Below are positions 49,201-58,209 of a DNA stretch of 64,000 nt, piece after piece. Source of the stretch: JALNZF01 sp964447405. GTDB lineage: Bacteria > Nitrospirota > UBA9217. The stretch is taken from the NCBI GenBank assembly GCA_964447405.1, contig CAYUSP010000002.1:62001-126000 (forward strand), read 5' to 3'. Made by a program: the position numbers and the translations under genes. Position 1 is the first letter of the stretch; the number at the start of each line of letters is the position of its first letter. The notes beneath the pieces are model-generated. The model was not told the DNA's origin and made no database searches. It worked only from the letters and a program-made list of their open reading frames with translations.

Positions 49201-50622
49201 CTACTCCCAATCCAATAACCGTTTGTTACCCGTGATCTTCTGGATTTCCGTAATGTCCTGGCTCACTTCAAGACACCCACGGTACGTGCCAGCCTGATCG
49301 CGTACCGCGAAATATCTGATGTGTATGACCTTGCCGCGCATCTGGATCCAAAACTCCGCGACATTCTTCGTCCCTGCTTTGAACGCTGCCAGAATCTTTT
49401 CCACCATGTCCACGCTCTTTGGCGGATGGCAATTATGCACTGTTCTACCGATCACTCCGGGACTTCGGGGAAATAGGCGCTCCGGGGTCGCTGAATAGTA
49501 CAGGACCTCATCATGTTCGTTCACGAATGAAATATCAACCGGAAGGTGGGTCAGCAGCAAATTCACCTGCTCTGCGGTGAGCAGGCCGGTGTCAAGGTTC
49601 AGACTGCCGATCCGGTCTCCCAGGTTGGTTTCCTGATAGGACTCTGATGAGGGTTTCCACTGTACAGCCGGTTTGATCCACGCATATCCGATCTCCTCCT
49701 CACCTTTTCGGACCTTGCCCCACTCCTCTTCGCTCAAGGTCTCCAGTGCCATCGGGTAAAGAATGTGCTCCTCCTTGTAGATCATGTCATTCACCATTTT
49801 GGCGAGTACTTCCATGGCGACCTTTTCCATATTACCGTCCGTAATGCGCTTGCGCACATCCTTCATGAATCCACGGATGTCATCATGCAACGCCCACATA
49901 ACCTTTGATGGTCCTGTAATGCCCTTGGTCTCGAGGATCGGGAACAGTTGGTTCTCCTTGCGAAGATAGTGCCTGTCGATAAGGGCGATCTTGTCGAGAA
50001 TACCAAGAAGTCTATTCTTGTCCTTGCTGTAATCGGTAACGGTTTCCGCTTCCTTCACGAGCTTCTCGCATTCCCGGTTCTCGAGCATCAGGGTATGTAC
50101 AGGATGACCTGCAGGTAATCCAGGCACAGTCTGGTGCTCCAGGGACTCCTGGAACACTTTCACATGCACATCGCACAGACTCTTGATCTCCGCCTCCGGC
50201 ATGCCTTCTGCGATCAGCTTCTGCTCCATCTGGGCGATTTCCCAGGGTGCAACGTCCTTGATTAGTTCCCCGAACTTCTTCTTTTGTGAGTCGGCGTCCT
50301 TGCCCGCATGAAGATCTTTGATGATCTGCTTCATCTGGTCGATTTTTACATCCTGCTCATCCGGTCCGGAATCGCTATAGGAAACCGAGACCTTCTCCCC
50401 GGTCTTTTTCGCGATCTCGGCTGCTATACCATCCATGATTTCTTTTACATCCATTCCACCTATCATGGCTGCCCTACCGAGCGTCGCGATGCGGCCGACT
50501 GTTTTCCGTACAAAAGGGTTATCGAGCATCTTGAATTCCGGGTTCATGCCAATCAAAAAATCCTTCAGAAAAGGGTAACGGGCGAGAAGATCATTTATTT
50601 TTGTTGCAGACGTTAAATCCAT
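49201..50622 (-). CDS. DUF438 protein: DUF1858, hemerythrin HHE and PAS domains
   Basis: 473 residues. N-terminal DUF1858-like (LARYPFLKDFLIGMNPEF), DUF438 about 95-165, hemerythrin-like HHE cation-binding region about 175-310 with H-x-LMLENRE, DRHYLRKENQLFPILE and YKEEHILYPMAL, and a PAS domain (about 350-465: DISFVNEHDEVLYYSA, VIGRTVHNCHPPKS). Oxygen or NO sensing by a di-iron centre is suggested by the family. There is no kinase or DNA-binding domain, so the signal must go to a partner. Starts ATG 50622, AGGAGA close by. Confidence 0.9.
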   Translation of the reverse strand: MDLTSATKINDLLARYPFLKDFLIGMNPEFKMLDNPFVRKTVGRIATLGRAAMIGGMDVKEIMDGIAAEIAKKTGEKVSVSYSDSGPDEQDVKIDQMKQIIKDLHAGKDADSQKKKFGELIKDVAPWEIAQMEQKLIAEGMPEAEIKSLCDVHVKVFQESLEHQTVPGLPAGHPVHTLMLENRECEKLVKEAETVTDYSKDKNRLLGILDKIALIDRHYLRKENQLFPILETKGITGPSKVMWALHDDIRGFMKDVRKRITDGNMEKVAMEVLAKMVNDMIYKEEHILYPMALETLSEEEWGKVRKGEEEIGYAWIKPAVQWKPSSESYQETNLGDRIGSLNLDTGLLTAEQVNLLLTHLPVDISFVNEHDEVLYYSATPERLFPRSPGVIGRTVHNCHPPKSVDMVEKILAAFKAGTKNVAEFWIQMRGKVIHIRYFAVRDQAGTYRGCLEVSQDITEIQKITGNKRLLDWE

Positions 50623-50746
50623 TGTCAGTCTCCTGTAAAATCAACATATTAGATTTGTCGGCACGATACTATTCTTTAGTGACAACATGCTTTCTGGCAT
50701 TCCCTTTGCTAAATATCCGAGCTTATATTTCTTCTCCTTCCTCTAT

Positions 50747-50775
50747 ATACCCCAAAAATACCCAACTCGGGGTAT
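50747..50775. promoter_or_regulatory. Inverted repeat upstream of the DUF438 and sugar-transferase genes
   Basis: ATACCCC ... GGGGTAT (7-bp arms, 15-base spacer) with a second ATACCC inside. It sits in the shared divergent region, 125 bases from DUF438 and 139 from the sugar transferase. Confidence 0.35.
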
Positions 50776-50913
50776 TGCTTTAGACCTGCTCCGTGAATAG
50801 TATTATACCATCGCAAGACCGAGGTTTCTGCTTCAGAATACGATATTAACCTATTTGTTCAGCAACGTTGATGTCGCCTTGTTCCAGGCAAGCACTATAA
50901 TGGAGGCAATAAG

Positions 50914-52056
50914 ATGAGTACGGCATTATTGGAAATGACTCAAGCCACCACCCAGCAGCGTTTTCAGGACTTTTGCGACGACAATTATGGTATTTATAGT
51001 GAAGAGTACTTTACTGAAATGCTTACGTTTGAGCGCAAAAGGAGCGAACGCTCCCGCAGACCCTTTCTGCTGATTAAGGTGAACATTTCCGGCATCCGCG
51101 ATCCCAAAAGCCGGCACGAAACCGCGCAGGGAGTTATCGGTGCCATGTCAGTGCTCAATCGGGAGACCGATCTCAAGGGATGGTACCGCCGCGGATCGGT
51201 CATCGGTGTTATCCTTTCGGAAACAAACATCCTGAGCGCGGAAATGCTGCGTAACAAGATACACGGCAGGATGCGCTCGACACTGACTGTAGCGCAAATG
51301 AATGCCATGCATCTATCCTGTCATGTATTCCCCGATGATGCGAACGCAGTGAACGCGTGCGGTCCCGTGGATTTTACCTTCTATCCCGACTTCCTCAAGA
51401 AGGGGCACACCAGAAAATCATCCCTGATTTTAAAACGCACGCTGGATATTGTCGGCAGCATCGCCGGCATTATCCTGTTTTCTCCATTGCTGCTTCTCAT
51501 CCCGATCCTCATGAAACTGACCATGCCGGGGCCGATATTGTTTCGCCAGCAGCGGGTCGGCCAGGGTGGAAAGCATTTTTCATTTTTTAAATTTCGCAGC
51601 ATGCATGTGAATAATGATCCCGAGGTCCACAAGAAATTCGTGCACAACCTGATCGCAAAAGGGTCGTGCAATGGCGGCACAAAGGGAACCGGCGAACAAG
51701 TGTTCAAGATTACCAACGATAAAAGGATAACGCCCCTGGGAAGTATTCTCCGCAAAACGAGCATGGATGAGCTTCCGCAGTTCTTCAATGTGTTGATAGG
51801 TGATATGTCTCTGGCCGGGCCGAGACCTCCCATTCCCTATGAAATTGAGAAGTATGATATTTGGCACCGCAGACGCATCATGGAAGTGAAGCCAGGCATT
51901 ACCGGCCTGTGGCAGGTAGTAGGTAGAAGTACAACCACCTTTGACGAGATGGTCAGGCTCGATCTGGAGTACGCGAGGACCTGGTCCTTATGGCTCGACA
52001 TCAAGATCCTGCTGAAAACTCCCCTGGCAGTCGTGGCGGGTAAGGGCGCATATTAA
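50914..52056 (+). CDS. Sugar transferase (PF02397) fused to a degenerate GGDEF-like domain
   Basis: 380 residues. Residues about 28-140 follow the GGDEF fold pattern (FTEMLTFERKRSERSRRPFLLIKVNISG, then VLNRETDLKGWYRRG), but the GGDEF signature is RGSVIG (93-98), so it should not make c-di-GMP. Membrane helix at about 175-200, then the phosphosugar transferase core: KRTLDIVGSI, KFRSM, GSILRKTSMDELPQFFNVLIGDMSLAGPRPP and PGITGLWQV. Family knowledge: transfers a phosphosugar to undecaprenyl phosphate to start exopolysaccharide. The terminator follows. Confidence 0.88.
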   Translation: MSTALLEMTQATTQQRFQDFCDDNYGIYSEEYFTEMLTFERKRSERSRRPFLLIKVNISGIRDPKSRHETAQGVIGAMSVLNRETDLKGWYRRGSVIGVILSETNILSAEMLRNKIHGRMRSTLTVAQMNAMHLSCHVFPDDANAVNACGPVDFTFYPDFLKKGHTRKSSLILKRTLDIVGSIAGIILFSPLLLLIPILMKLTMPGPILFRQQRVGQGGKHFSFFKFRSMHVNNDPEVHKKFVHNLIAKGSCNGGTKGTGEQVFKITNDKRITPLGSILRKTSMDELPQFFNVLIGDMSLAGPRPPIPYEIEKYDIWHRRRIMEVKPGITGLWQVVGRSTTTFDEMVRLDLEYARTWSLWLDIKILLKTPLAVVAGKGAY

Positions 52057-52083
52057 GAGCGCATTCATGCAAATCGATATACC

Positions 52084-52116
52084 AAAAGGCGGGACGGAAT
52101 ACATCTCCCGCCTTTT
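52084..52116 (+). terminator. Rho-independent terminator of the sugar-transferase gene
   Basis: AAAAGGCGGGA / TCCCGCCTTTT, 11-bp perfect stem, 27 bases after the stop codon. Confidence 0.88.
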
Positions 52117-52287
52117 CGCATGGGAAGCGGTAAAATGCCTTGGTTAACCGCAATCAGTGCATCTCGCCTCAGATCCTCGTGAATCACTGCGCCAGCAGAC
52201 CGACTATCGCTCAAACGGAACACCGAAGAAACAGAAAAAAAGCTCTTACCTTGTCGATTTAATAGTCAGCATTGTCCTCGTCCAATG

Positions 52288-52322
52288 ACAAAAACGGCAG
52301 GATGATCTCTCATCCCGCCGTT
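52288..52322 (-). terminator. Rho-independent terminator of adk
   Basis: Minus strand AACGGCGGGATGA / TCATCCTGCCGTT (one mismatch), followed by TTTTTG. 24 bases after the adk stop. Confidence 0.85.
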
Positions 52323-52346
52323 CATTTATTTGCTGCTGATTTAGAG

Positions 52347-53000
52347 TTACTTCTTCGCTGCTATTCCCTTCTTAATGGCGTTCACCACGCCATCACTGCC
52401 CGCTTCCCGAATGGTCAGAAGCATGCCCTTCTTCTCGTAATAGCCGATGAGTGGTGCGGTTTTCTCGTTGTAGACATCGAGCCGCTTGGAGATGGCCTCC
52501 ACGGTTTCGTCAGCGCGCTGGATCGTGGGGCTGCCGCATTTCTTGCACTTGTCCCCGGGCGCCGGCGGATTGCTCTTGATGTTATAGATCTCCTGGCACG
52601 ACGTGTTGGAGCAGGTCCTGCGGGTCGTGAGCCGGTCGAGGATCACGTCGCGCGGAACATCGATGTTGGCAACGAGGTCGAGCTTGATGTTCAGCTTCGT
52701 GAGTATTTTGCCCAGTTCGTCCGCTTGCGGTATGGTCCTCGGGAATCCATCGAGCAGGAAGCCCTTCTGGCAGTCCTTCTCCTGGAGCCTGTGTTCCATG
52801 ATGCTCATGATGAGCGCATCCGGCACCAGGCCGCCGCTGTCCATGTAGCCTTTTGCTTCCTTGCCGAGCGGTGTGCCGGCCTTGACCGCGCCGCGCAGAA
52901 TGTCACCTGTCGAGATCTGCACAGAACCGTCCAGAGCGGTCAAGAGTTTTGCCACCGTGCCCTTGCCCGCGCCCGGTGCGCCTAATAGAATAATTCTCAT
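52347..53000 (-). CDS. adk: Adenylate kinase with zinc-binding LID
   Basis: 217 residues. P-loop LLGAPGAGKGT; DGFPRTIPQADEL; the LID carries C-x4-C ... C-x2-C (CSNTSCQEIYN, KCKKCG), so it is the zinc form. AGGAGG about nine bases before the ATG. Cytoplasmic AMP + ATP exchange. Monocistronic here; own terminator. Gap of 171 bases to the decarboxylase end. Confidence 0.97.
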   Translation of the reverse strand: MRIILLGAPGAGKGTVAKLLTALDGSVQISTGDILRGAVKAGTPLGKEAKGYMDSGGLVPDALIMSIMEHRLQEKDCQKGFLLDGFPRTIPQADELGKILTKLNIKLDLVANIDVPRDVILDRLTTRRTCSNTSCQEIYNIKSNPPAPGDKCKKCGSPTIQRADETVEAISKRLDVYNEKTAPLIGYYEKKGMLLTIREAGSDGVVNAIKKGIAAKK

Positions 53001-53171
53001 TGTTCACATCCTCCTCTTATTAAATAATATATTTATGTCTCGCTGCAAGGCGCACATTATCGTATGAATGGTCATAAAAATCAAGGGAAATGTCGCAGCC
53101 GTGTCAATGACTGTGACACGGTTCTGCAAGTGAATGGGGCTTACATTGAGGAGTGTCCAGGGTCAGGAGGC

Positions 53172-54656
53172 TCAGCTTCTCGCCACGCGTACCAGCGAGT
53201 TATTCTCGTTCAATCCGTCGATAATAGCACCGAGGCCTGCCATGTTTCGGAGATATTCGATGGCATCGCGCGATATCTCTTCGCCGGGGACCAAAAGCGG
53301 AATGCCGGGAGGGTAAACAGTAACGATCTCCGTCGAGACCCTGCCAGCGGAATCGTTCACATTCACCAGTTCGCTGTCCGAATAGAATGCATCACGAGGT
53401 GTCATGGCAAAGCGGTTGTTCAAGGCAGGCGGGTGTACCTTATCCAGAGGTAAAAGCGCACCCTGAAGCCCGGTTTCTGCCGAGATCTGCTGGAGCGCGG
53501 CCACGAGAAGGTCCAAGTCATCCTGCCGGTCGCCGATCGAAACAATGACCAGAACATGGAACGGATCAGCCATCTCTACCTGGATACCAAATCGGGTATT
53601 CAGCATCTGCGACACATGGTAGCCGGATAAACCCATATCGGAAACCGTGATCGTAAGCTTTGTCACATCCATGTCCGCCATCCCGGCACGCTGAGCTGTC
53701 TCCTTGGAAAAACAGGTTATTCCGCTGATATTGTTGATCTTGGCGCGGGCCTCCTCAGCAAGCTTGATGGTCCGGTTCAGAAGCTTTTTGCCTTCCGTGG
53801 CCATCTGCATGCGCGCCAGATCGAGCGACGCCATGAGAATATAGGACGGGCTCGTGGTCTGGAGGAGTTTTAACGTGTTTGTCACATCGTCGAGGTTGAC
53901 CCTGCCGGCGTTCGCGTGCAGCATGGATGCCTGGGTCATACCGCCCACGATCTTATGAGTTGACTGGACGCACATGTCCGCACCGGCCTCGAGGGCGCAT
54001 TTGGGGAGTTTGGGATTGAACTTGAGGTGCGGGCCGTGCGCCTCGTCCACGAAGACGGACAGGCCCTTCTCGTGAGCGTAGGGAATGATCTTTTCGATGT
54101 CCGTACAGAGGCCGTAATAGTTCGGACTGGTGATCAGGAGCGCCCTCGCCCCGGGATTGGCGTCGATGGCGTCTTTGACCGTCTCGAAGGTTACGTTCAG
54201 GGTTAGTTTCAGGTCGCGGTCAAATGCCGGCTGGAAGAAGATTGGCGACGCACCGCTCATGATCAGGCCGGTCAGGACCGACCGGTGGCAGTTCCGGGCG
54301 ATTAGGACCCTGTCTCCGGGGCCGGTGGTCGCCGCCACCATGGCATGGTTTCCCACCGTGGTGCCGTTCACCAGGAAATAAGAGCGGTCGGCGCCAGCTG
54401 CCTTTGCAGCCAGTTCCTGCGCCTCTTTGATCACGCCAGTCGGATTCTGCAGGGAATCCACTTCGTCCAGAGTGGTAAGGTCGATGGAAAAGACGCGCGG
54501 TCCCACGAATTTACGGAACCGGGTGGCAATGCCTTTGCCGCTTTTATGTCCAGGGGTATGGAAGGAGACCTTGCGGCTCTCGGCAAGGTTGACCATTGCG
54601 TCAAACAGGGGGGTTCGGAACTGCTCATCCTCGACACGTGAGAGAGGAGGATTCAT
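53172..54656 (-). CDS. Orn/Lys/Arg decarboxylase family (aminotransferase fold), probable arginine decarboxylase
   Basis: About 494 residues from the ATG at 54656 (TTG at 54665 would overlap the speE stop as TTGA). Fold type I PLP enzyme: VSFHTPGHKSGKG, VNGTTVGNHAM, VFVDEAHGPHLKF and the PLP lysine in STHKIVGGMTQ. C-terminal domain with YPPGIPLLVPGEEI. The family covers arginine, lysine and ornithine decarboxylation; next to speE and speD it most likely feeds polyamine synthesis by agmatine or putrescine. Substrate cannot be told from sequence alone. Confidence 0.88.
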   Translation of the reverse strand: MNPPLSRVEDEQFRTPLFDAMVNLAESRKVSFHTPGHKSGKGIATRFRKFVGPRVFSIDLTTLDEVDSLQNPTGVIKEAQELAAKAAGADRSYFLVNGTTVGNHAMVAATTGPGDRVLIARNCHRSVLTGLIMSGASPIFFQPAFDRDLKLTLNVTFETVKDAIDANPGARALLITSPNYYGLCTDIEKIIPYAHEKGLSVFVDEAHGPHLKFNPKLPKCALEAGADMCVQSTHKIVGGMTQASMLHANAGRVNLDDVTNTLKLLQTTSPSYILMASLDLARMQMATEGKKLLNRTIKLAEEARAKINNISGITCFSKETAQRAGMADMDVTKLTITVSDMGLSGYHVSQMLNTRFGIQVEMADPFHVLVIVSIGDRQDDLDLLVAALQQISAETGLQGALLPLDKVHPPALNNRFAMTPRDAFYSDSELVNVNDSAGRVSTEIVTVYPPGIPLLVPGEEISRDAIEYLRNMAGLGAIIDGLNENNSLVRVARS

Positions 54657-54661
54657 GGCCG

Positions 54662-55582
54662 TCAATGATAGGTAAAGAGGGGGGCGTTATCCTCTATGAT
54701 CTTTGTCTCTTCCGCCAGGGCCTTGCGTATGTGTTTGGGCAGCATATACATGCCCTGATTCGTAATACCATCGTAATACCTGTTCTCCCCCTTGATCCGC
54801 TTCGCGATCATGGCATCCAGATCCTTGGGGGAGAATTTTCTCGGATCGAGGTTTTTCGAAGCCAGGGTAAAGCCCCAGGGAAGGCCGAAGGACGGGATGG
54901 ACACCGCATAGGGGGCAACCACCGGGAATACGGCGTTCAGGGTTTTATCTACTGCCGTGAAGTTCAGGAGCGAATGCAGGGCTGTGGTGCCGGCCTGAAG
55001 GGAGATTACACCGTCAGGGCTCAGGCGTTCCTTCACGATCTCATAGAACTCCCGGGTAAACAGAAGGTATGCCGGGCCTTCCTCTACAGGTTCGGAGATG
55101 TCGATGATGATCGCATCGTAGGTGTCTGTGGTTTCTTCAAGATATTTCCGGGCATCCATGTATCGGAGGTCGGTCCGGGGATCGTCAAAGGCGCCCTGGT
55201 GCCACTCGGGCAGAAGCTCCTTTGATTTTTCAACCACTTCCTGGTCGATGTCCACCATCATACAATACTCCACACTTTTGTGCCGGAGCACTTCCCGGAG
55301 CGTGGCGCCTTCGCCACCGCCCACGATGAAGACCCGCTTGGGATTCGGGTGGGTCAGAAGCGCAGGGTGGACCAGAGCCTCGTGATAGATGAACTCGTCG
55401 GTGACGGTGGACTGCATCTTACCGTCCAGCACGAGGCATCGGCCATAGCTGCCGCTGTCCATGATCTCCATACGCTGGTACTTGGTCTGGCTCACGTAGT
55501 GGATCATGCGGATGCCGTGAAGATGCCCTTCCTCAGGGCTCGTGTACTCAATAAACCACTTGTAGCTCTTGGGCTCTATCAT
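54662..55582 (-). CDS. speE: Spermidine synthase (aminopropyltransferase)
   Basis: 306 residues. YKWFIEYTSPEEGHLHGI at the N-terminus, VFIVGGGEGATLREVLRH for the decarboxylated SAM pocket, and IIIDISEPV with the catalytic Asp loop. YYDGITNQGMYMLP closes the active site. The ATG overlaps the speD stop by four bases (ATGA). Transfers aminopropyl to putrescine or similar; substrate breadth unknown. Middle gene of the operon. Confidence 0.95.
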   Translation of the reverse strand: MIEPKSYKWFIEYTSPEEGHLHGIRMIHYVSQTKYQRMEIMDSGSYGRCLVLDGKMQSTVTDEFIYHEALVHPALLTHPNPKRVFIVGGGEGATLREVLRHKSVEYCMMVDIDQEVVEKSKELLPEWHQGAFDDPRTDLRYMDARKYLEETTDTYDAIIIDISEPVEEGPAYLLFTREFYEIVKERLSPDGVISLQAGTTALHSLLNFTAVDKTLNAVFPVVAPYAVSIPSFGLPWGFTLASKNLDPRKFSPKDLDAMIAKRIKGENRYYDGITNQGMYMLPKHIRKALAEETKIIEDNAPLFTYH

Positions 55583-55980
55583 GCTGAGACCAGCTCTCCC
55601 TGTACAACCGGCTTATGAGGCAGCTTTTCTGTGCCGAGGATGCCCCGCTTCATCTCGATGATGGACGGGCTTTTGGACTGGAACTGTTCAATGAGGAAAT
55701 TCGCGGCGACCCTGGGATCGATCAGGTCCCCGCAGGTGAAGACATCTACTGCGGCGTAGCCGTATTCCGGCCAGGTGTGGATGGCAAGATGGGATTCGGC
55801 GATGACCACCATCCCGCTGATGCCAAAAGGACTAAACTCGTGGAAAGCGACTTCGACAATCGTCGCCTTTGCCTCAAGTGCTGCATTTTTGAGAGTTTCC
55901 CTTACGAATTCCAGATTAGTCAGGGTTTTAGGGTTACAATCCTTCAATTCCAACAACAAGTGAGTCCCCAAAGCGTGCAA
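55579..55980 (-). CDS. speD: S-adenosylmethionine decarboxylase proenzyme (SpeD, type 1b-like)
   Basis: 133 residues. TTG start at 55980, with AGGAGGT seven bases upstream, a strong ribosome site; no ATG is available. ESHLAIHTWPEYGYAAVD contains the Glu-Ser self-cleavage site that gives the pyruvoyl group, and VFTCGD the catalytic Cys. Short bacterial form. First gene of speD-speE-decarboxylase. A 170-base leader with hairpins lies upstream. Confidence 0.95.
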   Translation of the reverse strand: MHALGTHLLLELKDCNPKTLTNLEFVRETLKNAALEAKATIVEVAFHEFSPFGISGMVVIAESHLAIHTWPEYGYAAVDVFTCGDLIDPRVAANFLIEQFQSKSPSIIEMKRGILGTEKLPHKPVVQGELVSA

Positions 55981-56140
55981 CCTGTTTACCTCCTTCTCCG
56001 CCCGCTGATCCTGCTTTCACTGGCTTGCCAGTGGTTCTTGCGAGCACTGCCTCCCGCTCTCGCGGCAGGGTTAAGGTTCATTGCCAGATCCGTCCTGGCT
56101 TCAGACGGCGCCCATTCACAAAAAATCAAAATGTAGTTCT
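55981..56140 (-). promoter_or_regulatory. speD leader with hairpins
   Basis: Minus strand leader of about 155 bases. It holds ACTGGCAAGCCAGT (6-bp stem, 56021-56034) and a second structure around CTGCCGCGAGAGCGGGAGGCAG. No known riboswitch consensus is recognised. Long leaders on polyamine genes suggest control, but that is inference. Confidence 0.4.
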
Positions 56141-56172
56141 CATTTATCAAAAATAGAACTTGTTGTCAACAA
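56141..56172 (-). promoter_or_regulatory. Candidate promoter of the polyamine operon with overlapping palindrome
   Basis: Minus strand TTGACA (56164-56169), 17 bp, TAAATG (3 of 6). The -35 lies within a 13-bp palindrome TTGTTGTCAACAA (56160-56172), a possible operator. Confidence 0.4.
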
Positions 56173-56220
56173 TAAACGTACACGAGCTTCATTTTTTTTA
56201 CAATCGCGCTCTCTCGACTC

Positions 56221-56269
56221 TGAGCAGCGTCCTTGAGGCGTCCGAAGGGCCCTCAAGGCTCATTTTTTT
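56221..56269 (+). terminator. Orphan plus-strand terminator, possible small RNA end
   Basis: CCTTGAGG / CCTCAAGG perfect 8-bp stem with outer TGAG/CTCA pairing and seven T residues. No plus-strand gene precedes it for about 4 kb (all genes there are on the minus strand), so an unannotated short transcript is implied. A TACAAT box lies at 56199-56204. Confidence 0.55.
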
Positions 56270-56468
56270 GTTGCGCAATATACGCTTTTTTTCATCAAAT
56301 GCAAGTGAAAACTGAGCTGCTAGAAAAAAAACTTTACATCAATGCGCGACTGACTTATTATTGGACTCGGCGCCGCTCCAAGCGGCCCGTTGAGCGTCAA
56401 AGATCAGGTCCGGAAATCCTCCCGTGCCGTCTTTCCGACCTCTGATCCCGTTCTCCTGGAGGTTGTTC
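56270..56468. other. Intergenic stretch before the gene at 56469
   Basis: No ORF supported. Contains an AT-rich tract (56275-56360) and a hairpin of the GCCGC...GCGGC kind near 56370-56390; likely promoter and leader of the DUF3109-like gene. Confidence 0.4.
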
Positions 56469-57137
56469 ATGTCTTCTGGTCAAAATGGTTTCGTCGAAAT
56501 TGCTTCCGTGCTCGTGAACCCGGAAATTTTCACCCGTCCCTACACCTGTGATGTGGAAAAATACGGCTGCAAATCCATGTGCTGCTACCGCTCCTGCATC
56601 GTCCCCCCCCAGGAAGCCAAAAAAGTGGAGGCCCACCTGGACGGCATTCTCGCATACCTCTCCTCGGAGAACCGCGAAGCAATCAAAAAGAACGGATCCA
56701 TCCTCGGGGTGTGCGAAAAACAGTGCCCCACAGGCTGCGTGATCCATGAAGATGAGGCCCAGGCCATCCGCCGGAACTTTGGAGGGCAGGATTTTCGCTG
56801 TGTGCTCCTGTTCAACAACGATTGCTCCCTCATCTATACCAATAAAGAGGGTATGCGCTACTGCAGCGTGCACAGCTATGCCATTGAAAAAGGTATGGTA
56901 TGGGAAGAGTTCAAGTTCGCGGACTGTGTCCAGTATCCCCTTGCGTTTTACACGACCGAGGACGGGAAAAAAGTGCTCTCCATCCAGGATACGCCTTATC
57001 TGAACCACATCAAATGTATGACCGAACCCTCTGGCGAGCCTATGTATAAAAGCCTCAAGAAGACTATTGAGACATTTATGGGCAGGGAATTCTACAAAGA
57101 ACTGGAAGCAACGGCCGGAAAAATGAAGAAAAAATAG
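56469..57137 (+). CDS. Cysteine-rich DUF3109-like protein
   Basis: 222 residues from the ATG at 56469, with GGAGGTT seven bases upstream. TCDVEKYGCKSMCCYRSCIVPPQEAKKVE, then GVCEKQCPTGCVIHED, RCVLLFNNDCSLI and RYCSVHSYAIEKGM give more than ten cysteines, fitting the DUF3109/YkgJ-like metal or Fe-S binding family. FADCVQYPLAFY follows. Predicted cytoplasmic. Function unknown. The gene at 57217 is 79 bases further on and may be cotranscribed. Confidence 0.83.
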   Translation: MSSGQNGFVEIASVLVNPEIFTRPYTCDVEKYGCKSMCCYRSCIVPPQEAKKVEAHLDGILAYLSSENREAIKKNGSILGVCEKQCPTGCVIHEDEAQAIRRNFGGQDFRCVLLFNNDCSLIYTNKEGMRYCSVHSYAIEKGMVWEEFKFADCVQYPLAFYTTEDGKKVLSIQDTPYLNHIKCMTEPSGEPMYKSLKKTIETFMGREFYKELEATAGKMKKK

Positions 57138-57216
57138 CATGGAGCCCGGTCAACCTGCGCAAAAATGCTCGTTCCCCGGTTCAGCGCAGCTCGCCTGTGT
57201 GCTATAATCCAAACCT

Positions 57217-57981
57217 ATGGGCAATCTCTTCCTCAGCTTCAGTATCGCCATCGCCTGCGCTTTCGGTCTTGTCGCGGTCAGCCAAAGCCTGGAGCTGGAT
57301 TCCTATATTAATAAGATATTACCTCTCATCCCCATCCTATACGCAATCGTCTACGAAGTTTTGGACCGCAAGACCGCGAACAAGATCAAATCCCGTACCA
57401 GGGCGTCTACCCAATCCGAGCCCTCGGCCTATGCAGCACCTCCTCAGGATACAAAGTCGCTCACTGCCGGCAGAATTGTTTCCAATGTCGCCATCAGCTT
57501 CTTCGTCAAGTTTTCCGTTGAGTTGTGCCTGGTCGCGCTCTTTTTCCGGTTCAGCGGGCAGACCTTTGCGCAGGCTTACGGCAGTTTCAGTATGGAGACC
57601 GTAGGTATCTTCCTCCGAGGCGATCATCCATGGTTCTCGGGAAGCGAAGGGGTGTATATGCTTGCCCTGATCGCTCTCATCACCTGCTTCACAACCGGCC
57701 TCTGGATAGGGTATACGTCCAGAGGCAAGGCCATCCTCGAAGGCGTTCTTACCGGCGCGGCTGTCACCTTCATCCTGACCATGACCAACATGCTCACCCT
57801 GTACCGGCGAATCGAGGAAGTGACAATCCACCTGGCGGATTCCATGGGTTACGTCATGCGGGCCGGGTTCCTGGTCGTTATCGCGCTCCAGGTCCTGCTT
57901 TACGGCCTCTGGAGCGGATTGGTGCAGATGGGGAAGGAAGACCGGGAGAAGATGGAGTCGGGGAAGAAGGGGAAAAAATAG
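57217..57981 (+). CDS. Integral membrane protein, unknown
   Basis: 254 residues with about six membrane segments (for example FLSFSIAIACAFGLVAVS, ILPLIPILYAIVYEV, FFVKFSVELCLVALFF, MLALIALITCFTTGLWIGY, GVLTGAAVTFILTMTN, AGFLVVIALQVLLYGLW). Ends in a Lys/Glu-rich tail. No family recognised. The codon use fits its neighbours. The downstream hairpin belongs to the convergent lipoprotein gene. Confidence 0.75.
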   Translation: MGNLFLSFSIAIACAFGLVAVSQSLELDSYINKILPLIPILYAIVYEVLDRKTANKIKSRTRASTQSEPSAYAAPPQDTKSLTAGRIVSNVAISFFVKFSVELCLVALFFRFSGQTFAQAYGSFSMETVGIFLRGDHPWFSGSEGVYMLALIALITCFTTGLWIGYTSRGKAILEGVLTGAAVTFILTMTNMLTLYRRIEEVTIHLADSMGYVMRAGFLVVIALQVLLYGLWSGLVQMGKEDREKMESGKKGKK

Positions 57982-58120
57982 CTGCGCCTGAGCTCATGAG
58001 TTAGACGCGACAGGAGCAGCTGTTCAGTGTATGCATCTGGCTCTTTTTTTTTGCACCGAAGACGGTCTGAACCTCACACGTTTCCAAGGGTGTGCACCCT
58101 GCCGGCCGCACCAAAGAAGA

Positions 58121-58149
58121 AGCCCTCCCTGCGCATGGCAGAGAGGGCT
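58121..58149 (-). terminator. Terminator of the large lipoprotein gene
   Basis: Minus strand AGCCCTC / GAGGGCT stem followed by TCTTCTTT, 61 bases after the stop at 58210. Confidence 0.6.
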
Positions 58150-58209
58150 GGTTTTGTGAAACTGCAACAGAGAGTTCAAATCCACTCTTCATAGGCCCGC
58201 GAGCCTATT

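Noticed and set aside
53172..57981. Search for CRISPR-like or tandem repeats in the second half
   Set aside because: No regularly spaced direct repeats were seen. Repeats in the lipoprotein are at protein level only.
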